A DNA stretch of 40,007 bases from Flavobacteriaceae bacterium UBA5950 (GTDB lineage: Bacteria > Bacteroidota > Bacteroidia > Flavobacteriales > Flavobacteriaceae), in NCBI GenBank assembly GCA_002430545.1, contig DJCM01000007.1, positions 1 to 40,007 on the forward strand. The letters are read 5' to 3'. The notes under the pieces are model-generated. The model saw only the letters and a program-made list of their open reading frames with translations, was not told the origin of the DNA and did no database searches. The translations under genes were made by a program, and so were the position numbers. Within the stretch, counting starts at the first letter, position 1, and each line of letters opens with the position of its first letter. Of the stretch, positions 24,497-32,385 are shown piece after piece.

Positions 24497-27400
24497 GAGA
24501 AATAAATGTTGATTTGAAAGATTATTCCATTTCGGCTAAAGAGATTGGCTGCATCATCCGCATCGAGGTGATGTTGGTCAATCTTCTTCTCTTCCCCATT
24601 GGAGAGAACAAGTTCAGTTCCAGTGGTGTTGGATTGGTTGTGGTAAACAATCGGTACTTGGCAATAGGTAAAACAGAGTGCATGCTTTGGAATAGTCAGT
24701 GTTTGCTTTTTGTTTTCTACATCGTAGAATTCAAATTCCTTTTCCTCTTCTAGGTACTCCTCTGTTCGAACAATTGTCGGGTTAAAAAAGAGTTTTCCGT
24801 CTTGTGCATACACCCCAAACTCTCCCCAGCGACACAAGATATCCTCTTTGACCTGACCTGTCATTCCGGGCTGTTGTGCGCCTCGACCAGCAGGAGTATG
24901 AGAGTATGGATCTGTTGGGAAAGCACCATATGCTTTTGGTGTTTTGTGAGCGCCAATTCCGTCAACAACTTCGTAATAATATTTTTCTAGGGAGGCAATG
25001 ACATCAGAATCAGACTGCTTGTGAATCGATTCCCAAAGAATCTCTTGCACAGCCAATGCCAACTTGGATACCATGTGCCAATAAATGGATCCTAGTCCTT
25101 CAAAGCCAAAAAACGTCCCTGATCGACCCGTAAAGGATTTGTGATCAAACAAGTCTTCAAACACATGCAATAGATCCTCTTCTTCCGTTGCGACTAAATT
25201 GTCATAACTAGCTGGCAAATCAGATAATGCGTTTTTTAAGCTGTCTGCATTTCTAAAATTGCCATTGAAGTGATAGGCCCCTGCAGGGTCTTTTAGAATG
25301 ACTTGGGTGTTGTTGTCAGCTATTAGTGTCTTTAGCAGTGTTGAGTTTTCAACGGTTTCTGAAGGCACATTATTTTTCTCAAAAAAACGAGGTAGGTCTT
25401 TGTTGGGATACAAAATATAGCTGTTTTGATCCTCTCTGTAAAGCTTGCTTTTGCGCATTTGATTAAGCACCTCGTCAACCTGTACTGGGCTTAAATAGCC
25501 CGAACTTAAAACGGCAACTTGCCCTTCAAGCATTTCATCGAGATAGGAAATAGAAACGCCGCCTTGATCTTCAAATGTGATTAGATTGTAGGCATGGTAC
25601 AAACCATCCTCTCGTTTGTTTGCATCAATAGAATGGTCGATAAAGGACAAGCTGACATGGATAAACGCTTTGAGGTCAGCTGTACTGATATCTGCCGTCT
25701 TTGAAGAAAACCCATTATTGTAAATCTGATTTCGGTAGCTACTCCCCGCTTGCCCTAGTGCATCAACAACTGACTGTCGATCTTGCTGACTTATTGGATT
25801 GGCAAGTAAACTTTCATGTTTATTGAGCTGGGTAAAAATTTCATTGAAAAAACGATATAACTCCTCTGAGATTGCAGAAGATGCAAAGTCAGCACTTTCG
25901 ATCAAATTATCAAAAAACGAAAAGAAACGCCGCATATAGTATAGAGTAACCATAGAAGTTCCGTTTCCAACTAGCGCATTATTGGCATCATTCCATTCGG
26001 GTCGCTGGGTGTTGAGCCAAATCCCTGCTTCAGGAACAAAATTTGACATTTTTGCAAGTATGGTTGCCAACAGCTTTTCAAGCATGTTGACGTGATATAC
26101 TTCTCCTGTTGGTGTTTTGAGTAAGGTACCATCGGCACCCAAATCCTCTTTTTGTTGATCGATTTGATGATGTAACTCCTCGTCAAAAAGGATTGTCTCC
26201 TTTGGGTTTTTGACGATGTCTTCATACGATTTGATGATATAAGGAACATGGGCATAAACAAAATGGTTTTCTGCCAAGCTATCTGCCAACTTTCCTGGGA
26301 AGTGTTTTTCTATAAATTCTAAAAACTTCAACAGGTAGATGATTTGGTGATCTCCCCAATATCCGATATAAGACCATGGATCGTGTGGCTCGATAATTTC
26401 CCAATCAAACCCGTCTTTGGTAACCCGATATGGGTTGTACCCGTCAAAGGTCGACGCATTGAGAAATCTAAAGATCATCCCTTCAATAAAGGAAGGATAG
26501 GCATGTGCAAGCGCTTCCCAGTTTTGGAAAATATCGCGCCAGTTGCCTTGGTAATCTAAAATTTTTGATCCATCATTTTCGTTTTGGGTATTGATCGAAA
26601 ACCTGTTCCAGGGACGACTCGGATCGCCATGACGGCGACTAAATTTGAGTGGCAAATATTCTGTTGCCAGTCGTTTGATTGGAACAGAAGGAATTGAGCT
26701 GATGTTGGTTGTCAATTGATCGAGTGAAAACAGCTCATCCCATTGATTAAGTTGATCTTCAAATTTTTCAAACTCCACTTTGTTCGCTTGTTGGAGATAG
26801 GGAAGGAAGTCTGCCTTTTCAATTTGGTAATTGGCATCGAAAATTCCCCCACGCATGATGTTAAACATGGTATTGGAAAAATGGCGCATGATGGTTCGCT
26901 TGTCATTAGTAAGCTGTACGCCGTCTGCTGCTGCGCACAGTTGAATGAGTTTGTTGGTCCCTTTCTGGATATCTTTATGAACTTGATCTATGATATCGCC
27001 CTTGTCCATGGCTTGCGCTAGAGATCGAATGCCAATCATCGACTGGTTTACATCAGCCACAATATGCCAATCTTTGGCTTGATTCCCTTCAATAGTTAGG
27101 GTGTCAACCAAAAAATACGCTCCTTTTTCGCCTTTGTTTTCCCACTCTTCTGTGGGGCTTTGCCCCCGGCGAAATGCTTCGAGTTGAAAAGAGGACAATA
27201 AATACGTTGGGTTGCTCAAACCGGAGGACCAAACTGTCGTTGCTTTAAGCGCTTCACTTGGCTCAGCACGGTCAACAATAATCGCGCTTAGGGCATAGAT
27301 TCCCAAGGCATTTTCTTTCTCCAACTCACTTTTCTTATAGGCATCAACAAGATTACTTTTGCTATTTTGCAAATCGGCTTCAACCCCATAAGGAACCAGA

Positions 27401-27933
27401 TTTTGGATTCCATCCAAGACATGAACAACCTTTTCGGAATTGGTGAGATTGCTCAATGTTGCACGGCGGACAAACCCAAATAGATTGCTCGAACTCCATT
27501 GGTATTTGAATGAAAGTCCTATGTCATGATTGATTTGCTCAAAAATAACCGTGTTTCCATATTCACTTTTGTAGAGGTTTGTTTCGGTATTGTAGACCGA
27601 GTTGGTGCGAACAGAAAACGGCTCCCACAAAAGAGATTTTCCATCTTGGTCAACACGCAGGATCGTTTTACTGCCTGTGGTTTCTGAGGTTTCTAAAATT
27701 TTGTCGACTGTGTAGTAGGGAAACAGTGCTTGATTGCAATCTTTTCTACCTGCAGAAAGACCACCATTACTGCCGATAAACATCCAATGATTTGCGTCAC
27801 TGACAATGCTCATAAAAAACGGTGGCATACCGTCAACGTTGCTAATTTTAAAAAACCATTCTCCATCTATTTTTAACAGTTCGCCTTCTGGCTCAAGTAG
27901 GTTTGTTTGTCTTAAATTTTGTCCAATGTACAT
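24493..27933 (-). CDS. Clan GH-Q beta-1,3-glucan phosphorylase (GH149 or GH161 type)
   Basis: This is a large cytoplasmic protein (1146 residues, no signal peptide) related to GH94 cellobiose phosphorylases. The N-terminal beta-sandwich includes HWMFIGSNGGLSAGRKDCNQ and the (alpha/alpha)6 barrel follows. The probable general-acid Asp649 lies in EWNDANNALVG, aligned in pattern with the WND motif of GH94. The length and PUL context (GH16, GH17, GH30) fit beta-1,3-oligoglucan phosphorylases of GH149, or the related GH161, rather than cellobiose phosphorylase. The reaction would be beta-1,3-oligoglucan plus phosphate giving glucose-1-phosphate, saving ATP. Family choice between GH149 and GH161 needs an HMM search. 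Confidence 0.82.
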   Translation of the reverse strand: MYIGQNLRQTNLLEPEGELLKIDGEWFFKISNVDGMPPFFMSIVSDANHWMFIGSNGGLSAGRKDCNQALFPYYTVDKILETSETTGSKTILRVDQDGKSLLWEPFSVRTNSVYNTETNLYKSEYGNTVIFEQINHDIGLSFKYQWSSSNLFGFVRRATLSNLTNSEKVVHVLDGIQNLVPYGVEADLQNSKSNLVDAYKKSELEKENALGIYALSAIIVDRAEPSEALKATTVWSSGLSNPTYLLSSFQLEAFRRGQSPTEEWENKGEKGAYFLVDTLTIEGNQAKDWHIVADVNQSMIGIRSLAQAMDKGDIIDQVHKDIQKGTNKLIQLCAAADGVQLTNDKRTIMRHFSNTMFNIMRGGIFDANYQIEKADFLPYLQQANKVEFEKFEDQLNQWDELFSLDQLTTNISSIPSVPIKRLATEYLPLKFSRRHGDPSRPWNRFSINTQNENDGSKILDYQGNWRDIFQNWEALAHAYPSFIEGMIFRFLNASTFDGYNPYRVTKDGFDWEIIEPHDPWSYIGYWGDHQIIYLLKFLEFIEKHFPGKLADSLAENHFVYAHVPYIIKSYEDIVKNPKETILFDEELHHQIDQQKEDLGADGTLLKTPTGEVYHVNMLEKLLATILAKMSNFVPEAGIWLNTQRPEWNDANNALVGNGTSMVTLYYMRRFFSFFDNLIESADFASSAISEELYRFFNEIFTQLNKHESLLANPISQQDRQSVVDALGQAGSSYRNQIYNNGFSSKTADISTADLKAFIHVSLSFIDHSIDANKREDGLYHAYNLITFEDQGGVSISYLDEMLEGQVAVLSSGYLSPVQVDEVLNQMRKSKLYREDQNSYILYPNKDLPRFFEKNNVPSETVENSTLLKTLIADNNTQVILKDPAGAYHFNGNFRNADSLKNALSDLPASYDNLVATEEEDLLHVFEDLFDHKSFTGRSGTFFGFEGLGSIYWHMVSKLALAVQEILWESIHKQSDSDVIASLEKYYYEVVDGIGAHKTPKAYGAFPTDPYSHTPAGRGAQQPGMTGQVKEDILCRWGEFGVYAQDGKLFFNPTIVRTEEYLEEEKEFEFYDVENKKQTLTIPKHALCFTYCQVPIVYHNQSNTTGTELVLSNGEEKKIDQHHLDADDAANLFSRNGIIFQINIYFS

Positions 27934-27967
27934 GTATGTTATACGATATTAATCTTTTATTCTTTGG

Positions 27968-29503
27968 TCATTTAATCAATTCTGATTCTATTTCTTCAAG
28001 AGACTTTCCTTTCGTTTCTGGAAGGATTTTGATAAACAATAACACTCCTACTGTAGCGATTAGCCCATAGATAAAGAAAGTCAATGCGCTGCCTAAATTT
28101 GAAATTTCCCAAGGAAAGATTTGTTGAATTAACCAACTGGAAAAAGAATTGATAAAACCAATCACCCCAATTGCTAAACCTCGATATCGATTTGGGAAAA
28201 TTTCGGAGAGCATTACCCACATCACAGGTCCTAACGAAAACGCAAAGCAGGCGATAAATCCGAGAATCCCAATGAGAACAAGGGCTGCATTCATGTCAAT
28301 TGCAGCTTCCAATATGGCTCCCTCGTTGATCGCATAGACTTGGTTTCCGATGGCGGCTTTAATATCATTCTTAAAGGCAACATCGCTTTTATAGGTAAGA
28401 TCTTGAAATTCTGCTAGCTTATAGGTATCAATATTTTGAAAAGAATTGATTTCAGCAGCTGAAAGTTCATAGGTTGCTTGATTAAAACTATGGGCACACA
28501 GCAACAAGCTTACCGCAATACCAGACATCCCAACCAGCAGCAGCGGTCTTCTTCCGATACGGTCAATCAAATAGATGGCAAGAAGTGTAAACACCACTGT
28601 GGTAAAGCTCAGTAGAACCCCCGAAGAAAAAGCAGCATCTGTTCCGATACCCGTTTGTTTAAATATGGATGTAGCGTAAAAATAAATTGCGTTGATCCCC
28701 GTAACTTGTTGTAAGATTCCCAAAGTGATTCCAACAATCATGATGAATCGTAAAGCCGGCGCAAAGAGTTCACGAATAGAAACTGCTTTTGAAACCTCAC
28801 TCTCTTCAATATTTTTTTCTATCGAATGGATTTCAACTTTTGCTTGCTCTGACCCATGAATACGCTCCAAGACATGCTTGGCCTGGTCGACACAATTTTT
28901 AGTGTAGAGCCAACGTGGACTTTTTGGTACAAAAAATAAAAGTCCAAAATAAAAGATGGCGGGGAAAAACTCTACCCCCAACATCCATCGCCAAACGGTT
29001 TCATCAGAGAGAATTTCACTTCCCGAAACGTTATATTGGTTGAAATAATAATTGCTCAAAAAGGCAGCAAAAAAGCCCAATACGATATTGAGTTGCTGAA
29101 TAGAAACGAGTTTTCCTCGATTTTCGGCCGTTGAGATTTCGGCAATATAGGTTGGTGCTAAAATGAGTGCTGCACCAAAAGCTAATCCACCAACCATACG
29201 AGCGATATACAAGGTTTCATACGAAATGGCATATGCAGAGGTGATCGCAGAAAGTGCATATAAAAATGCTACTGCTAGCAATATTTTTTTTCGACCGATT
29301 CGATCGCTAAGACGACCTGCAATTAGCATAGCTATCATAGCTGCAAATGACGGAGAACTAACAACCCAACCAGTTTGTGCGTCATTGAGGTCAAACTGCG
29401 GGCCTGCATAGGACATGACACCCGAGATAATTCCTGCATCAAAGCCAAATAAAAAACCCCCTAAGGATACAACAAATGCAATAAAGAGAGTCTTTTTTGT
29501 CAT
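27968..29503 (-). CDS. MFS sugar-porter family transporter (XylE/GLUT type)
   Basis: This inner-membrane sugar:H+ symporter has 511 residues and about 12 helices. Hallmarks are GFLFGFDAGIISG in helix 1, GRLSDRIGRKK after helix 2, PESPRWL-like PKSPRWLYTK, GILQQVTGINAIYFY in helix 7, DRIGRRPLLL and the C-terminal PETKGKSLEEIE. It most likely imports glucose released by the PUL hydrolases. An unusually long loop (about residues 340-400) separates helices 9 and 10. It is 35 nt upstream of the phosphorylase gene and 35 nt downstream of GH16 in the same operon. Confidence 0.93.
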   Translation of the reverse strand: MTKKTLFIAFVVSLGGFLFGFDAGIISGVMSYAGPQFDLNDAQTGWVVSSPSFAAMIAMLIAGRLSDRIGRKKILLAVAFLYALSAITSAYAISYETLYIARMVGGLAFGAALILAPTYIAEISTAENRGKLVSIQQLNIVLGFFAAFLSNYYFNQYNVSGSEILSDETVWRWMLGVEFFPAIFYFGLLFFVPKSPRWLYTKNCVDQAKHVLERIHGSEQAKVEIHSIEKNIEESEVSKAVSIRELFAPALRFIMIVGITLGILQQVTGINAIYFYATSIFKQTGIGTDAAFSSGVLLSFTTVVFTLLAIYLIDRIGRRPLLLVGMSGIAVSLLLCAHSFNQATYELSAAEINSFQNIDTYKLAEFQDLTYKSDVAFKNDIKAAIGNQVYAINEGAILEAAIDMNAALVLIGILGFIACFAFSLGPVMWVMLSEIFPNRYRGLAIGVIGFINSFSSWLIQQIFPWEISNLGSALTFFIYGLIATVGVLLFIKILPETKGKSLEEIESELIK

Positions 29504-29538
29504 TAGAATTGTTTATTTGTTTTTGGTTAGTTGGCTTA

Positions 29539-30708
29539 TCATTGATAAAATCGAACGTAATCGATTTCCATAACATCCTCATCAAATGAACCTGGTATAT
29601 TGCCCCCAAGGGTTCCACCCATAGCAACATTTAAAAGTAAATAGTGTGGGTTGTCGAAAGGAACAGTGGCGCTATTTGAAAGAGATACTAAGAATTTATT
29701 GTCAACATAAATTTTTAGTTCAGTAGAACTCCAGACCAAAGAATACAAGTGAAAATTTGTTGTAACATTAGAAATCCCTAATTGAGAGGTGCTTCTTGTT
29801 TCACCATACGAACCATAATTGTATGGACTTTGCGTTTCACCCCAGTGGAATGTTCCTAAAATTTCATGTTTGTTGTATCCGCGTTGCTCCATAATATCAA
29901 TTTCTCCACACCTCGGCCAACCAACATTACCATCTGTACTACCGTGATAGTTTCCAAGTTCATTGATATTCGTTCCTAAAGTCCAAATTGCTGGCCAAGT
30001 ACCTCCTTTTGATGGAAGTTTTGCACGTACATCAATCCTTCCATACTTCATATCGAATTTTGAATTCAATCGAGCAGAAGTAAATTGTTTATTAGTTCCA
30101 TTGTAGGAGTAGCTTTCCCTCTTTGCTACAATTTTCAAAGTACCATCACTCACATAGGAGTTATCTCTTCTGGTTGTGTAGTGCTGTTTTTCATCGTTGG
30201 CCCATCCCCAACCAAGAATAGGTTTGTATTGCAAGTGCCAACGAAAATCATGTGGAGCGCCTTCGTAATTGAATTCATCGTTCCAAACAAGTTCGTATCC
30301 CGGATATTCGGTTACTGCCTCGCTCAAGTCCAACAATCCACCATTGTTTGTTTCACCAGTTGCATTGGTTATTTCAATTTCAGTTGATTCAAATGAATAA
30401 TCAGTTTGTCCTTCGTTAAAAAATGCCCAAACAGCAAAAGTGTAAGTGCCCTTGTTTGAATAGGTGTGTTCAATAATTCCTGAGGAATTATCATAAACAC
30501 TGTCGTCACCAAATGAAAAACGATAACTTTTAGCTCCATCTGCTTGAGCGGTTACAGAGACTTTTCCATTCTCACCAAGTGTAATTTCAACATTAATTTC
30601 AGAAGTGGAGTCTTTTGAACATGAAGAAAAAGCGAACAGAAAAAACGAAATTAAATAAGTAGTGATATTGTTGATAGTTTTGGTTTTTAATTTAAAGCTA
30701 TTCCGCAG
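29539..30708 (-). CDS. PKD-GH16 laminarinase lipoprotein with no canonical start codon
   Basis: The open frame encodes a lipoprotein signal (LISFFLFAFSSC), a PKD-like domain (about residues 35-110, with SYRFSFGDDSVYDNSSGIIE and HTYSNKGTYTF) and a C-terminal GH16 domain (about 135-389). The GH16 nucleophile/acid-base set is in GEIDIME (Glu269, Asp271, Glu274). This class endo-cleaves beta-1,3-glucan, and cell-surface anchoring is likely. There is no in-frame ATG, GTG or TTG before the lipobox. The best-placed candidate is CTG 30708, giving 389 residues with Cys30 lipidated; TTG 30336 would lose the signal and PKD. A perfect hairpin (30693-30726) covers the CTG. Confidence 0.85.
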   Translation of the reverse strand: MRNSFKLKTKTINNITTYLISFFLFAFSSCSKDSTSEINVEITLGENGKVSVTAQADGAKSYRFSFGDDSVYDNSSGIIEHTYSNKGTYTFAVWAFFNEGQTDYSFESTEIEITNATGETNNGGLLDLSEAVTEYPGYELVWNDEFNYEGAPHDFRWHLQYKPILGWGWANDEKQHYTTRRDNSYVSDGTLKIVAKRESYSYNGTNKQFTSARLNSKFDMKYGRIDVRAKLPSKGGTWPAIWTLGTNINELGNYHGSTDGNVGWPRCGEIDIMEQRGYNKHEILGTFHWGETQSPYNYGSYGETRSTSQLGISNVTTNFHLYSLVWSSTELKIYVDNKFLVSLSNSATVPFDNPHYLLLNVAMGGTLGGNIPGSFDEDVMEIDYVRFYQ

Positions 30709-30726
30709 AAGTGCGGAATAGCTTTA
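30693..30726 (-). promoter_or_regulatory. Perfect 15-bp stem-loop between the glycan-binding and GH16 genes
   Basis: TAAAGCTATTCCGCA and TGCGGAATAGCTTTA form a perfect 15-bp stem with a 4-nt loop. It lies 9 nt after the stop of the glycan-binding protein gene and overlaps the likely GH16 start. No T-run follows on either strand, so it is not a canonical terminator. An mRNA-stabilising or processing hairpin that sets upstream and downstream expression is more likely; partial attenuation is possible. Confidence 0.75.
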
Positions 30727-30735
30727 GTGAAAAAT

Positions 30736-32361
30736 TTAGTCGTAGGATGTGATCACAAAATCAGATGCCGTAAGGACTTGATCTTGTGTAATTAAGTATA
30801 ATAGAGCGGAGCTATATGTTTCAGTAGCAGGTCGGGGTGCTATATCCACTACATATTCACTTGACTCTGTTCCAGATACCGTAGCTGTGGCTGTTTCGAA
30901 ACTTGGTTCGGTATCAGCCGCTCCATTGCCCTCAGCGTTATACGTAAGTCTTTCAAATTTAAATTTTACAACAATATCCTCAGCTCCAGTAGTAGCTGCA
31001 TTGAACGTTATCTTACCGCCATTTGGAAAAGCCAATGGGTAAATCTCAGTTTGATTTGCAAAACCAGCCCAAGATTGAGCAGAAGATGGAAATTCAAAAG
31101 TTCCATTATCTGCATCATAAACTGATCCATCAAAAGTACCACTATAATCAGCAGAATAGTTCGATCCAGACTGTGCTCCACCCCCATAAAAGAAGATGTT
31201 GTCAAAATAAACTGTTCCGTTTCCAACAACTTTTAGCTGGAATACTTCGGACAAATCAACTACATCTGAAAAATGAGATAAATCAATATCAACGCTATTC
31301 CATTCACCAGGCGAAGTTGTTACGTCTAAGTCATATGCTTTTTCTTCTGCGGCATCATCTGCATCATCCCCGTCAGGGCTAATCAAGAAAAATTGCAATC
31401 CAGATGCATTACCAGTAAAAAAGTCAATATGAATTTTAGTTTTAGAACTTACATCTAAAGCAGGTGTTATCTCTGTTCCTTGATAATTCAAATTATCATA
31501 CAATAATACTGTATTATCAGCAATGACTTCTTCAGTGACCTCTGTGGCTTGATCCCAAGAAGGGTTGAGATTAATTCCCTCAGGGCTTGTATATGCATCG
31601 CTAAAAATTGATATTACACCCTCAGAATCGTATGTTGGAGCTGCCGGTGCAGTTGTAGGAGCGTCTGGGATGATTACTTCAGCAGGGGTTGAAAAGTCAA
31701 TATTATCCAAATAGCTTACTCCAGCAGCTGTTTCAAATCTCGTCATAATGATGACAAATGTGTTGTAAACACCATTTTCGAGTTTACCATCAGGGATATT
31801 AAAAACTAGTGATTCCCAACCATCTTGTTGCTTAGTCGCAAAAATATCTCCCGTATCTTTCTTACCATCTGAACCATTTGCAAGCTCATCCTCAAGTTTA
31901 ATTGAAACTTGAGTACCTGCAGGGGACCAGATATCTACTTTAATAGCTTCTTTACCATCAGGAAAATTCATTCCCTCCTCAAGTTTAAAGTAAAATCCAG
32001 CCCATTCATTAGTTAGTTCTGGCTCAGTAACTTTCAAAACTTTATCTGAAGTGTTTGGCTCACTTTTGTCAGGGTTGTCAGCATACTCGATAGATATTTT
32101 AGCTTCGTCCGTTCCACCAAATTGACTCCAATTCCCACCATTTGATCTCTCTGCATCTTCTGCGGTGTCTTGTTCAAAACTAGGTCCAAATTCTTCAAAG
32201 TCTATGACTCCATCATTTATGTTAGGGTCAACGTAGACAAAAACTGGGTCTACTGGGTCTACCGGGTCAATAATATCTATTGTCCCTGTTGAATCATCAT
32301 CTTTACAAGAAACTATAAAGAATAATGAAAGTAATGTAAGTATATAAATATTGGTTTTCAT
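30736..32361 (-). CDS. Surface glycan-binding lipoprotein (SusE/SGBP-like)
   Basis: This 541-residue protein is encoded directly downstream of SusD, the usual place of a surface glycan-binding protein. The lipobox ends at Cys19 (FFIVSC), followed by a KDDDS acidic signal that often marks surface export, and a DPV repeat linker. The body shows two beta-sandwich CBM-like units (about residues 45-225 and 240-390), each ending in a YLDNIDF or YFDNIFF motif typical of carbohydrate-binding jelly rolls, then a third beta-rich unit (400-541). It is likely to bind laminarin for the SusCD complex. No catalytic motif is seen. Confidence 0.85.
   Translation of the reverse strand: MKTNIYILTLLSLFFIVSCKDDDSTGTIDIIDPVDPVDPVFVYVDPNINDGVIDFEEFGPSFEQDTAEDAERSNGGNWSQFGGTDEAKISIEYADNPDKSEPNTSDKVLKVTEPELTNEWAGFYFKLEEGMNFPDGKEAIKVDIWSPAGTQVSIKLEDELANGSDGKKDTGDIFATKQQDGWESLVFNIPDGKLENGVYNTFVIIMTRFETAAGVSYLDNIDFSTPAEVIIPDAPTTAPAAPTYDSEGVISIFSDAYTSPEGINLNPSWDQATEVTEEVIADNTVLLYDNLNYQGTEITPALDVSSKTKIHIDFFTGNASGLQFFLISPDGDDADDAAEEKAYDLDVTTSPGEWNSVDIDLSHFSDVVDLSEVFQLKVVGNGTVYFDNIFFYGGGAQSGSNYSADYSGTFDGSVYDADNGTFEFPSSAQSWAGFANQTEIYPLAFPNGGKITFNAATTGAEDIVVKFKFERLTYNAEGNGAADTEPSFETATATVSGTESSEYVVDIAPRPATETYSSALLYLITQDQVLTASDFVITSYD
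32243..32269. repeat. Three 9-bp tandem repeats coding Asp-Pro-Val linker
   Basis: Units ACTGGGTCT, ACTGGGTCT and ACCGGGTCA (plus strand) encode DPV repeats on the minus strand, just after the lipobox of the glycan-binding protein. The unit is a multiple of three, so copy-number change would alter only the length of the surface linker. Confidence 0.7.
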
Positions 32362-32385
32362 TGTTTAAGTAATTGTAGTTAAAAA

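Noticed and set aside
24493..27933. Simple call of cellobiose phosphorylase
   Set aside because: The length of 1146 residues and the laminarin gene context fit GH149/GH161 better than GH94 cellobiose phosphorylase.
29539..30336. GH16 as a 265-residue protein starting at TTG 30336
   Set aside because: The open frame continues upstream through a PKD domain and a perfect lipoprotein signal, so this start would discard real coding sequence.
30693..30726. Hairpin as an ordinary rho-independent terminator
   Set aside because: There is no T-run after the stem on either strand, and the operon clearly continues with GH16 and further PUL genes.
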